64,000 nucleotides of DNA, from positions 434,001 to 498,000 of the forward strand of contig NZ_VTOW01000001.1 in the NCBI RefSeq assembly GCF_012184425.1, written 5' to 3'. Within the stretch, counting starts at the first letter, position 1; the number at the start of each line of letters is the position of its first letter. The notes under the pieces are model-generated. The model was not told where the DNA came from, did not search any database, and saw nothing but the letters and a program-made list of their open reading frames with translations. This document shows positions 42,001 to 50,520 of the stretch, one piece after another. Source of the stretch: Candidatus Manganitrophus noduliformans. Its GTDB lineage: Bacteria; Nitrospirota; Nitrospiria; SBBL01; Manganitrophaceae. The position numbers and the translations under genes are program-made.

Positions 42001-44265
42001 TTATGTTTCCGCCAGCATCCTCACCAGATTCGGCATGCCGGCGCCTTGATGGTAGCGGTCTCTTTTCAGATCGGTGCAGTGCGACAGCAGGAACGCTTTG
42101 ACCTGATCGGGCCGGCCGATGAACTCGCGGCGGGAGGAGAGAAAGGCGGCGACGATCCCGGAGACATGCGGGCAGGCCATGCTCGTCCCGCTCATCGGCA
42201 CATAGTGGGTCGCCGGTCTTTTCGCGGCGAACCGGGCGTTGCAGGAGACGATCCGCTCGCCCGGCGCCACCAGATCGGGCTTCGCCCGGCCGTCGGCGGT
42301 CGGGCCGCGCGAGGAGAAATAAGAGATCCCGTAGAGGTGCGGCTGCTCCTTGTGGACCGATCCGACGGCGATCCCTTCGTCCAGATTGGCCGGATCGCCG
42401 ATCGAGAGATCGAGGTTCAACTCCTGCTGCCCCGCGAAGGTCTCGATGATCAGCCGTCCCTCGTTCCCCGCCGCGATGCAGACGACCACCCCCATCCGCC
42501 AGAGCCGCCGCAGCTCCCGGCAAAGGGGGGAGAAGCCGGTGCCGTAGACGGTCGGATCGAACGGGCCGCCGAGGCTGAGGTTCACCCCGTGGATCACCAG
42601 ACTGGGCGAGGCCTCGTTAATGCTGGCGATGTGGTCGAGGGCCTTGATTACCCACGAGTCGCTCCCCCGGCCGTCGTCGTCGAGGACTTTGTAGATGTGA
42701 AGCTTCGCCTCCGGCGCCATCCCACGGTAGAGGGCGTTCTCGCCGGTCCCGCTGCCTGCGATGATCCCGGCGACGTGAGTGCCGTGCCCGCTTCCGTCGC
42801 CGACGTCCCCGGTCTTCGGCATCCTTGGAGCGCCGATCCCGGTGCAGTCCCATTGGGCGGCGATGTTGTTGTAGGTTTTGAAGTGCGGATGGTCCGCGGC
42901 GATACCGGTGTCCAGCACCGCCCAGGTGATCCCGCGTCCGGTGGCGCCGTAGCCGAGCTGGGCGGTATAGGCCTGGACGACGTGGGTCGATTTGTCGAGC
43001 AGCGCCCGCTTCTCGCTGTTCTTCCAGATTCGGGCGATTTGGAGCTGCGGGTGCCGCACCGCCAGGGTGTCGATCTCGATGGAGGTCAATTCGGCCGCCA
43101 CGAAACGCCTGAGCGGATCTATCTTCGCGGCGCGCTGACGGTCCGTCAGCCGCGTCAGCTCCTCGATCAGATTCTTTCGCTTCTCTTCGAGCGTTTTTCC
43201 GGTCATCTCCTCCTTCAATTCAATCAGGACGGGGAATCGCTCGGTCGGGTCGGCCATCTCGGCCGCGAGGTCGCGCGCCACGATGAAGGGCGAGAGCGGC
43301 TCGGCGAAGCTCGATCCTAAAATTTTCCTTACCGTCGTCTGGACATTTTTCGTGGCGAGATAGCCGGTCGCCGAGTGGGGATTGAAGCCGCTCAACCGAA
43401 GCGTGTCGCGGTTAATCACGATGTCGTCGTCGATTTTCCCGGTCGGGGCGAACTCGCCGGAGAGGGACTTGTCGAAGGCGACCGGATCGAGCAGGTCGGC
43501 GAAGTTGTCCCACTGCTTCACCGGCGCCGGAATCCGAACCGGTTTTCGAAGATTGTCTTGGACCTCGTCGATTCCGAGCGGCGAGCCGAGGGTGATGTAG
43601 TAGGGGGTCTGGGCGCCGCTGCCGGCGGTCAGCTCCCTCATGATGTCGTAGGAGATGACCGTTCCGAGGCTGTGGGCGATCACGAAGTACGGTCCCCCCT
43701 CCGGGTTCAAGAGAGACCGAAACCGTTCCTGAATCGCCTTGCGCTGCTCCTGATTGTAAAAATAGGCGGCGACATCTTCGATGAACTGCTTGGTGATCCA
43801 CTCGGTCGCCGAGCGCCGGATCCAAGGGGGGAGGATCTTCGCCTGGACATCTTTCACATCCAGTGTCCCATCCTGCGCTCTGATCTGATCTTTCTTCGAC
43901 TGATCGAGCATCCGCTTGGCGAGCTTCTGGGCGAACGCCTCCGCGTCTTTGCCATACGGCGCGAGCCGCTTGCTTTCGTCGATGATCTCCTCGTCGGAGC
44001 GGGGGCGGTAGCTCTCCGAAAGGATCATCGCCTTGGCCTCCGTCATCGTAGAGGGGAGCGGCTGCGGATAGCGGATGTCGGCCCAATACGCCATCCGGGT
44101 GCGCGATCCCATATCGACCCCGAAGAGGGCCATGTCCCACTGGCGCTTCAAGACCGCCGGGGCCGGTTTGTTCGCGATCCCATGGATGTAAATGATGCTG
44201 AGGTTCGATTGGTCTGCAGCGGCTTCTTTCGCCGTCACCCCTTTTTTCTTCGGTCTCTTCGCCAT
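42001..44265 (-). CDS. Alpha/beta-hydrolase and subtilisin-like protease fusion
   Basis: A 754-residue two-enzyme chain. The N-terminal part (about 20-360) has IIYIHGIANKPAP and the nucleophile elbow VIAHSLGTVISYD (Ser about 198), as in lipase-like alpha/beta hydrolases. A propeptide-like segment follows (about 380-440), then an S8 domain with Asp in AVLDTGIAADHP (about 451), His in GHGTHVAGI (about 493) and Ser in SGTSMACPHVSG (about 694). All catalytic residues are present. There is no signal peptide; the start is MAKRPKKKG. It is transcribed away from the CIS operon in the island beside it. Function inferred only from domains. Confidence 0.88.
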   Translation of the reverse strand: MAKRPKKKGVTAKEAAADQSNLSIIYIHGIANKPAPAVLKRQWDMALFGVDMGSRTRMAYWADIRYPQPLPSTMTEAKAMILSESYRPRSDEEIIDESKRLAPYGKDAEAFAQKLAKRMLDQSKKDQIRAQDGTLDVKDVQAKILPPWIRRSATEWITKQFIEDVAAYFYNQEQRKAIQERFRSLLNPEGGPYFVIAHSLGTVISYDIMRELTAGSGAQTPYYITLGSPLGIDEVQDNLRKPVRIPAPVKQWDNFADLLDPVAFDKSLSGEFAPTGKIDDDIVINRDTLRLSGFNPHSATGYLATKNVQTTVRKILGSSFAEPLSPFIVARDLAAEMADPTERFPVLIELKEEMTGKTLEEKRKNLIEELTRLTDRQRAAKIDPLRRFVAAELTSIEIDTLAVRHPQLQIARIWKNSEKRALLDKSTHVVQAYTAQLGYGATGRGITWAVLDTGIAADHPHFKTYNNIAAQWDCTGIGAPRMPKTGDVGDGSGHGTHVAGIIAGSGTGENALYRGMAPEAKLHIYKVLDDDGRGSDSWVIKALDHIASINEASPSLVIHGVNLSLGGPFDPTVYGTGFSPLCRELRRLWRMGVVVCIAAGNEGRLIIETFAGQQELNLDLSIGDPANLDEGIAVGSVHKEQPHLYGISYFSSRGPTADGRAKPDLVAPGERIVSCNARFAAKRPATHYVPMSGTSMACPHVSGIVAAFLSSRREFIGRPDQVKAFLLSHCTDLKRDRYHQGAGMPNLVRMLAET

Positions 44266-44334
44266 GCGAGCTCCCCTTGTCTGCGTGAGTGAGAACAGTT
44301 TTGATTCGCCTCTGTTTTTGCGGAATAGCGCCGG

Positions 44335-44658
44335 TCATCTCCCCTTCCGCGAGAGTTGAATCTCCTTGACCGTCTCTTGATCCGTCTCGACCACCTCCCG
44401 ATAGAGGAGGGTGGTTCCTTGATACACCTCCAGCAGGTATCGGCCCCTCTCGATGTCGGGAAAACGGAATCCCCCCCGCTCGTCGGTGGTGGTGGCCTTC
44501 TCCGGCCGCCCCGCCGCTTTCGGCGGGATCAGCCGGACCGTCAGATCGGAAATCCCCTCCCGGCTTCTCTCCTCGACGACGCGGCCGTTGAAATCAGCGG
44601 CGAGCGCCGGGAGGGGGAGGGTGAGAATCAGCAGCGTCAGGAAAAAGCATCGGCTCAT
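44335..44658 (-). CDS. Small secreted protein with carboxypeptidase-regulatory-like domain
   Basis: A 107-residue protein with a clear signal peptide (FFLTLLILTLPLPALA). The mature part (FNGRVVEERSREGISDLTVRL, TTTDERGGFRFPDIERGRYLLEVYQG) is a single prealbumin-like/CarboxypepD_reg beta-sandwich. It follows the next gene by 13 bases and precedes the fusion protease gene by 69. Possibly an envelope accessory protein. Confidence 0.75.
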   Translation of the reverse strand: MSRCFFLTLLILTLPLPALAADFNGRVVEERSREGISDLTVRLIPPKAAGRPEKATTTDERGGFRFPDIERGRYLLEVYQGTTLLYREVVETDQETVKEIQLSRKGR

Positions 44659-44671
44659 CTCGACCCCCTTT

Positions 44672-45211
44672 TTACTGAAATTCGGGAGGGACCGGCTCTA
44701 CCCGGGCCGGCTCGAATTGCTCCTCCGCAGAAAGCAGAAGCTCTTTATCCGGCAGCTGGATCCTGCCGTCTTGCCGCCGTCTCAGGTCGGCCCGCTCTTC
44801 GAGGACGAGGTTCCCCGCCATGTAGAGGATTTTATACTCTCCCGGCGCGTTCTCCACCACCGGCACCTCCAGGCTGAAGCCGCGGCTCTCCAGGAGCGAG
44901 TCGGATCGGATCACGGCGTAGACCTGCACCGGGAAGGTGCTCGCCTTGACGTTGCCTTGAATCCGGATCTCCTCGGCGAACCCGGCCGACTTCACGATCG
45001 GGTAGATCAGCGGGACGAAGCCGAGGGCAAAGAGGACCAGCGCCGGGAGATTGGTCTTGAACTTCCCGATCGGGGTCTCGATCTCGGTCACCTGCTTCGA
45101 TTCTTGATCGATATAGATCTTCTCTTTGTAGATCAGCCAGATCCCCCCGGCGACCATGATCAGGCCGGCCAGCGAGCTGAGATAATAGAGGGGGATAATC
45201 CTGGGGTCCAT
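44672..45211 (-). CDS. Two-span membrane protein of unknown function
   Basis: A 179-residue protein. A first helix near the N-terminus (YYLSSLAGLIMVAGGIWLIY) and a second near residue 60 (LPALVLFALGFVPLIYPIV) flank a short loop, then a periplasmic or cytosolic domain with RIQGNVKASTFPVQVYAVI and a proline end. ATG 45211 with GAGG upstream; the longer frame to 45364 has no ribosome site. It is the first gene of the leftward island. Confidence 0.65.
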   Translation of the reverse strand: MDPRIIPLYYLSSLAGLIMVAGGIWLIYKEKIYIDQESKQVTEIETPIGKFKTNLPALVLFALGFVPLIYPIVKSAGFAEEIRIQGNVKASTFPVQVYAVIRSDSLLESRGFSLEVPVVENAPGEYKILYMAGNLVLEERADLRRRQDGRIQLPDKELLLSAEEQFEPARVEPVPPEFQ

Positions 45212-45631
45212 GATGCCTCTTTTCCTCTCGATCAACGAGCGGTATTTAAACCGCCCGGCAATATCAATGCAATCCTTCCGCGCTTCACCGCTTTCTTCCG
45301 GTGGGAAGATGATCCGGACCCCGTCGACAAGCGAGTAGATCACGATCGGATAGGGGAAAAGCAACTTTGGTGCCGATGTAATCAGAAATGAGCACCGCTC
45401 AAAACGACCGGAGGTCAGCGCTTCCTCTTTACCAAAGGTGGGGCTCTTCCGCCCCAGTGGGTGGGACAGAGAGGCGCCACTTTTAATTCATTTTCAATTG
45501 AAAAAAAACACCGGCGGGTAAGCGCTTTCCTTAACAATCATCCGATTATTCCAGGTGAGGATCGGTCCCGTTCGGTCTGTTGCGGGGAGCGGCCTGCCTT
45601 TTGCTAAATCTTCTCTCTTCGAGAGGGAACG
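45212..45631. other. Divergent intergenic region between hydrolase island and CIS operon
   Basis: A 420-base region. It contains a GGGGC/GCCCC hairpin near 45445, an AT-rich palindrome TTTTCAATTGAAAA near 45490, and the sigma-54-like motif at 45590. I see no convincing gene. It must hold the control elements of the two divergent gene sets. Confidence 0.5.
45590..45605 (+). promoter_or_regulatory. Possible sigma-54 promoter of the CIS operon
   Basis: CGGCCT-GCCTT-TTGCT keeps the GG and GC at correct spacing but mismatches three of the -24 bases. Initiation would be near 45616, 16 bases before the first gene. Confidence 0.35.
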
Positions 45632-45934
45632 ATGCTGGACCGCGACTTGACACGGAAAGAGGAAGAGACCGCTCGACGACTCCTCAGCTACCTCCTCAGA
45701 CATCCGGAGGCGAGGGATACCCTTGAAGGAATGACGCGGTGGTGGCTGTTGGAGGAGGAGATTCATGAGCGACTGGTGGAAATCTCACAAGGGCTCTCGT
45801 CGCTGGTTAAGCAGGGACTGATCCTGGAGGAGCATCGCGGCGCATCGCTCCCTCTCTATCGTTTGAATCCGGATAAGAAGGACGAGGTCAAGGCGCTCGT
45901 GGAGCGTCTTTTCCCCCTTCGAAGGGAGGTTTAG
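45632..45934 (+). CDS. Small winged-helix-like protein at the head of the CIS operon
   Basis: A 100-residue soluble, charged protein. The helices (ETARRLLSYLLRHPEARDTLEG) and the C-terminal LSSLVKQGLILEEHRGASLPLYRLNP resemble a winged helix, with the strand-turn-strand wing at the end. It may be a regulator of the operon or a structural adaptor; the family is not recognised. The following gene begins 3 bases after its stop. Confidence 0.6.
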   Translation: MLDRDLTRKEEETARRLLSYLLRHPEARDTLEGMTRWWLLEEEIHERLVEISQGLSSLVKQGLILEEHRGASLPLYRLNPDKKDEVKALVERLFPLRREV

Positions 45935-45936
45935 AG

Positions 45937-46155
45937 ATGCCGATAAATATTACAAACCGATCCAAACAGTTGCTCGTTATCCCCCTCAACAGCGGCGCCA
46001 CCCTCCATCTGGCCCCCGGAGAAGAGGCGGGGGGGATCGATCCGATCGAAACCAAAAACAATTCAACCCTTGAGAAAATGGCCCAGCGGGGATGGGTGTC
46101 GGTGGCCGAAACGGACGAAGCCCCCAAGGCGAAACGGGGAAGGGGTCGAGGATAG
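45937..46155 (+). CDS. Small basic protein preceding the sheath gene
   Basis: A 72-residue protein with an N-terminal beta-rich part (NITNRSKQLLVIPLNSGATLHLAPGEE) and a basic tail (KAKRGRGRG). Similar short genes stand next to sheath genes in some contractile injection clusters, but I cannot name the family. Ribosome site GGGAGG upstream. Confidence 0.55.
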   Translation: MPINITNRSKQLLVIPLNSGATLHLAPGEEAGGIDPIETKNNSTLEKMAQRGWVSVAETDEAPKAKRGRGRG

Positions 46156-46222
46156 ATCACTTGGCGCAATTCATTTGAATCGGGGATTCCCGCGGGCCGG
46201 GATTTCTCACAGGGAGGGATAG

Positions 46223-48100
46223 ATGGAAAGACTGCATCCGGGTGTCTACATTGAGGAGGTCCCGAGCGGGGTTCGTCCGATCGAGGGGGTCAGCACCTCC
46301 ACGGCGGCGTTTATCGGAAAGGCCGAGAAGGGACCGCTCGACCGGGCCTTGATGGTGACGAGCTTCATCGAGTTTCAGGCGACTTACGGCACATTTCAGA
46401 ACGACAGCTACCTCGCCCACGCGGCGCTCCAATTCTTCAACAACGGAGGAAAGCGGCTCTACATCGTCCGGGTCGCGAACGGGGCGGTGGCCGCCGATGT
46501 GGCGATCGTCGATCGAAAGGGGACCCCCGCAAAGACCCTCACGATCTTTGCCAACAGCCCCGGCGCCTGGGGGAACGCGCTCGACATCGATGTCGCCGAC
46601 GGCGCGCAGGATTCGGGGAACGAATTCAAGATCACCGTCAAGCTCAATGGAACCCCTCTTGAAATCCACGACAACCTCAGCATGAATCCCGACGCGACGA
46701 ACTTCGTCGAAAATGTCGTGACGGCCAACTCCAAGCTGATTAAAGCGGTGGTCGATCCGGCCAACGACACGACCAACCGGGGAACCAGCGTCAGCGGCGC
46801 CTCCCCGGCGACCACCCTCCCCGCCGGCAACCGGAAGATGGTGGTGAACGTCAACGGCGACGGACCGCAGACGATCACCCTGGCCAATCCGCTCACCACC
46901 GGGGGGGAGATCGCCACCGCGATCGAGACTGCGGTTCGGGCGCTGGTCCCGCTCCGGGGATCGACGCCGACCGCCGCGTTCACCGCCTTCACCGCCGGGT
47001 TTGCGACAGGGGTCTACACCCTCACCTCCGGCGCCGGCGGAAAGCGCTCTTCGGTCCAGGTGACCAATGCCCCGTCGGAGAACGGGGCGACCCTTCTCAA
47101 GCTGGGGAGAAACAACGGCGGAGTCGAACAGGCCGGCGCCGCCGTTCTTCGCCCGGCCGTCGGAGCCAACTACCATGTCGGCGATGCCGCCGTGGCCGGC
47201 AACGTGATCAGCGCCACCCTCGGGAGCGACGGGATCACGCCGCAGGAGATCGACTATCAGAACGGCTTCGCCCTTCTCGACGTCCGGCGGGATGTGAACA
47301 TCGTCGCCGTGCCGGGGATCGGCTCGAAGACGATGGTCGACTTCGGCGGCAACTATTGCCGCAACCGCCAAGACTGCTTCTTTGTGGGGGACATGGGGGC
47401 GGCCGACGATACCAAAGAGGAAGCGCAGGCCTTCGTGACCGGTCTCACCGTGAAGAGCTCGTATGCCGCGGTTTACTTTCCCTGGCTCAAAGCGATCGAC
47501 CCGACCGGGGTCTCGCCGGAGCCGATTCTCCTCCCCCCTTCCGGCTATGTCGCCGGGATGTACGCGCGGATCGACTCCCGGCGCGGCGTCTGGAAGGCAC
47601 CGGCGGGAACCGAGGCGAATATCGGCGGGGCCGTGGGGCTGACCAAAGAGATCACCGACGCCGAGCAGGACACGTTGAACCCGATCGGGGTGAATGTGAT
47701 CCGGGTCTTTCCCGCGTCCGGCATCGTCATCTGGGGGGCGCGGACCGTCGCGACGCAGGCCGATCCGGAGTATCGCTACGTTCCGGTCCGGCGGACCGCC
47801 ATCTTCATCGAGCAGAGCATCTACAACGGCATCCAGTGGGCGGTCTTCGAGCCGAACGACGAAGACCTCTGGGCGAGCCTGCGCCTGAACATCGGCGCCT
47901 TTATGATGACCCTCTTCCGGGCCGGCGCATTCCAGGGGGCGACCCCGTCGCAGGCCTTCTTCGTGAAGGCCGACAGCCAGACGACGACCCAGGCCGACAT
48001 CGATGCCGGGGTGGTCAACGTGATGGTCGGCTTTGCGCCGCTGAAGCCGGCGGAGTTCGTGGTGATTAAGATCAGTCAGAAGGCCGGGGAGTCGGCGTAA
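46223..48100 (+). CDS. Contractile injection system sheath protein
   Basis: A 625-residue sheath subunit. It starts MERLHPGVYIEEVPSGVRPIEGV, the N-terminal signature of phage-tail and CIS sheaths, and ends with VMVGFAPLKPAEFVVIKISQ, the conserved sheath C-terminus that interlocks subunits. A long middle insert (about 90-320) forms the outer variable domain. The sheath contracts to drive the inner tube into a target membrane. Ribosome site GGGAGG. It is followed within 24 bases by the tube gene. Confidence 0.93.
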   Translation: MERLHPGVYIEEVPSGVRPIEGVSTSTAAFIGKAEKGPLDRALMVTSFIEFQATYGTFQNDSYLAHAALQFFNNGGKRLYIVRVANGAVAADVAIVDRKGTPAKTLTIFANSPGAWGNALDIDVADGAQDSGNEFKITVKLNGTPLEIHDNLSMNPDATNFVENVVTANSKLIKAVVDPANDTTNRGTSVSGASPATTLPAGNRKMVVNVNGDGPQTITLANPLTTGGEIATAIETAVRALVPLRGSTPTAAFTAFTAGFATGVYTLTSGAGGKRSSVQVTNAPSENGATLLKLGRNNGGVEQAGAAVLRPAVGANYHVGDAAVAGNVISATLGSDGITPQEIDYQNGFALLDVRRDVNIVAVPGIGSKTMVDFGGNYCRNRQDCFFVGDMGAADDTKEEAQAFVTGLTVKSSYAAVYFPWLKAIDPTGVSPEPILLPPSGYVAGMYARIDSRRGVWKAPAGTEANIGGAVGLTKEITDAEQDTLNPIGVNVIRVFPASGIVIWGARTVATQADPEYRYVPVRRTAIFIEQSIYNGIQWAVFEPNDEDLWASLRLNIGAFMMTLFRAGAFQGATPSQAFFVKADSQTTTQADIDAGVVNVMVGFAPLKPAEFVVIKISQKAGESA

Positions 48101-48123
48101 TCATCTGAAGGAGGAATACATTC

Positions 48124-48624
48124 ATGGCCAAGTTCACGGTCAACACGCATCGGTTCGATCCGTATCGCAATTTTAAGTTCAAAGTCAAAGTGGATAATCA
48201 GTATGTCGCCGGCTTGAGCAAGTGCAGCTCGCTCAAGCGGACGACCGAAGTCACCCCTTGGCGGGAGGGGGGCGATCCCTCCACCAGCCGCCAGCTTCCC
48301 GGGAAGACAAAATACGAGGCGATTACATTGGAGGCCGGCGTCACCCACGACACCACCTTTGAGGATTGGGCCAATCTGGTCCACAACTTCCAGGGAGACG
48401 CGTCGGGGTCGCTGAAGAACTTCCGGAAGGACATCGCGATCGACGTCTTCAACGAGGCGGGCCAAAAGGTTTTCTCGTACAACGTTTTCCGTTGCTGGGT
48501 CTCGGATTACCAGGCCCTTCCCGACCTGGATGCCGGCGCCAACGCGGTCGCCATCCAAACGATCAAGCTCGAGAACGAAGGATGGGAGCGGGATAAGTCG
48601 GTGACCGAGCCGACCGAGAAGTAA
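48124..48624 (+). CDS. Inner tube protein (gp19/Afp1-like)
   Basis: A 166-residue tube subunit of the T4 gp19-like type. It contains FDPYRNFKFKVKVDNQYVAG, SSLKRTTEVTPWREGGDPST and GVTHDTTFEDWANLVHNF, the family core; subunits stack as hexamers inside the sheath. It lies just after the sheath gene, as in Afp/PVC-like clusters. A second, more distant tube protein occurs at 53828. Confidence 0.92.
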   Translation: MAKFTVNTHRFDPYRNFKFKVKVDNQYVAGLSKCSSLKRTTEVTPWREGGDPSTSRQLPGKTKYEAITLEAGVTHDTTFEDWANLVHNFQGDASGSLKNFRKDIAIDVFNEAGQKVFSYNVFRCWVSDYQALPDLDAGANAVAIQTIKLENEGWERDKSVTEPTEK

Positions 48625-48633
48625 TCAAATCAG

Positions 48634-49545
48634 ATGTCAGACCCGATTGAACGTCCTGAAGAAGGGCTCTTCCTTCTCCCCGGAGGATATCTCGATCGTG
48701 ATGGAACGCTGCATCGGGAGGTGAAGCTTCGCCCCCTGACCGGTCGAGAGGAGGAGTGGATCGCCGATCCGGCGCGGGAGTGGACCGAGGCCGCGCTCGT
48801 GACGGCGCTGCTGCGCCGTTGCGTCGAGCGGATCGGCCCGGAGCGGCCGACCGAAGAGACGATCCGCTCGCTCACTGTCGGCGATCGCGACTATCTGATG
48901 TTACGGCTTCGGCAGATCACCTTCGGGAAGGGGGTGGAACTCACATTGGTCTGCCCCCGATCCGAATGCGCCAAGAAGATGGACATCGATCTGGCGCTCG
49001 ACCAGATCCCGATCGAGCCGAAGCCGGTCGCACCCCGCTATGCGATCTTCCTCTCGGAAGAAGGTGGCCCGCCGCGGGAAGTTGTCTTCCGGATTCCGAA
49101 TGGCGCGGACCAGGAAGCGGCGCGCGGGTGGTCCCATCTCAACGAGCGGGAACGGGTCAATCATCTCCTTGCCCGCTCCCTTCTGAAGATCGGCGAGGTC
49201 GATGCGGTCACCCTCGACGCTGTGTCGCGGCTGTTGGACGATACAGTGGAAGAGATCACGGCGGCGATGGAACGCGCCTCCCCTCTGGTGGATGCCGAAA
49301 TGGAGGCGCGCTGCCCGGAGTGTGGCCATCTCTTCACACACCGGTTCGAGATTGTCCCATTCTTCTTGAATGAACTTCTTCGGGGGAGGACGCAGCTGGA
49401 GCGGGAGGTTCACCTGTTGGGATTCTACTATCATTGGCCGTTGCGGGAGATTCTGGGGATGACCCGGCGGAAACGGCATCGTTATCTTCGGCTTCTCACC
49501 GACGAGCTCGATCGGAGAGGCCGTCCCGCCGTGGAGGTCGGATGA
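48634..49545 (+). CDS. T4-type baseplate/hub protein with zinc cysteines
   Basis: A 303-residue protein. HREVKLRPLTGREEEWI at the start and the helical GDRDYLMLRLRQITFG region resemble T4 gp26-like baseplate proteins found in CIS clusters. Two Cys pairs, CPRSEC and CPECGH, about 120 residues apart, suggest a zinc site. It may help assemble the hub. The family is assigned from the start of the protein and its position; I am not certain. Confidence 0.6.
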   Translation: MSDPIERPEEGLFLLPGGYLDRDGTLHREVKLRPLTGREEEWIADPAREWTEAALVTALLRRCVERIGPERPTEETIRSLTVGDRDYLMLRLRQITFGKGVELTLVCPRSECAKKMDIDLALDQIPIEPKPVAPRYAIFLSEEGGPPREVVFRIPNGADQEAARGWSHLNERERVNHLLARSLLKIGEVDAVTLDAVSRLLDDTVEEITAAMERASPLVDAEMEARCPECGHLFTHRFEIVPFFLNELLRGRTQLEREVHLLGFYYHWPLREILGMTRRKRHRYLRLLTDELDRRGRPAVEVG

Positions 49546-50513
49546 ACCCCTTCTTGAACCGGGTTTTGGCGCCGGGGTTGCGCCGGGTCGGATCGGGGCT
49601 TGCGTACCCTCGACAGGCGGCGCCTCCGATCGTCGCGCCTGCGAACATGGAATCGACTCTCGAAGAGAGCGTCGAAGGGGAGCCGGCCGCGCCGGGCGCT
49701 TCGCCTCCCTTTTGGGAGGATGCGGAGGGAGGGGAGCGTTTTGAAGTCGCGTCGATCGAGGAGAGAGCGTCCCTCCCGCCGTCCCCCTCGTCCCCACTGT
49801 CCGATCAATCGGACGAGACGCACGCAGGTGAACGGGCCGCTGCGCCGGAGCCCTTGTCCCCACAGCGGGAGCTGGAAAGGGGGCTGTTTTTAGAAGAGAC
49901 GGCTCCGATTCGACCCGCTCCATTCGCTCTTCCTCCGATCACAGAGGAGCGGCCGAAGCCGATCATGGAGAGCCTCTCTTTTGAGCCGGTCGAATTTAAC
50001 CGGGCCGTTCATCCGTCGCAACGGCGGTTTCAGCCGACCGGAGAAAAGCGGAGCGCGGGCGAGGGATCGGCCCAACCGGAACAAGGCCGCGCGGAGCAAG
50101 CTCGCGGTCCCGATCGGCCGGCAAGAGAGATCATCTGGGAGGTTGTTCCGGCAGACCGCAAGGATTCCGCTCCCAAGGAAAAGCTTCATCAAGCGTTCCT
50201 GTCGGGAAATCAACCATCCAAAGCGCGACCCGCTGACCCGGCGCACCCCTCTCCGGCGGAACGTACCGAGAAGGACGAAAGAACCGTCGATCTCTCTCCG
50301 AAGGCGCTGTTCATTCCGCCGCGTGGAGCGATCCTTCCGCGGCCCGCGGCCAGAGCGAAAGAGGAGAAGGGGGACTTGATCATCGAGCAGCTGGAAGTTC
50401 GGGTGGTGGCCGAGCCGGAGCGGAAACCGGAGCCTCCGAGAGCACGGCCGGAGGCGCCGAAGCGCTCGGGCGCCTGGGAGACGGCGGCCCGGTATTATCT
50501 CGGAAAGGTGTGA
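49542..50513 (+). CDS. Proline-rich, largely disordered CIS protein
   Basis: A 323-residue protein starting at the ATG that overlaps the previous stop (ATGA). It is rich in Pro, Glu, Ala and Arg, with little order except the C-terminal LIIEQLEVRVVAEPERKPE and the end AWETAARYYLGKV. Short proteins with an IEVR-type motif occur beside DUF4255 and ATPase genes in CIS clusters, where they may link to the cap or baseplate. The palindrome at 49799 lies in it. Confidence 0.6.
   Translation: MNPFLNRVLAPGLRRVGSGLAYPRQAAPPIVAPANMESTLEESVEGEPAAPGASPPFWEDAEGGERFEVASIEERASLPPSPSSPLSDQSDETHAGERAAAPEPLSPQRELERGLFLEETAPIRPAPFALPPITEERPKPIMESLSFEPVEFNRAVHPSQRRFQPTGEKRSAGEGSAQPEQGRAEQARGPDRPAREIIWEVVPADRKDSAPKEKLHQAFLSGNQPSKARPADPAHPSPAERTEKDERTVDLSPKALFIPPRGAILPRPAARAKEEKGDLIIEQLEVRVVAEPERKPEPPRARPEAPKRSGAWETAARYYLGKV
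49799..49814. repeat. Short palindrome inside the proline-rich CIS gene
   Basis: GTCCGATCAATCGGAC is a perfect inverted repeat encoding LSDQSDE, the same kind of Ser-Asp unit as the double palindrome in the nitrite reductase gene. Confidence 0.55.
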
Positions 50514-50520
50514 GACGACG

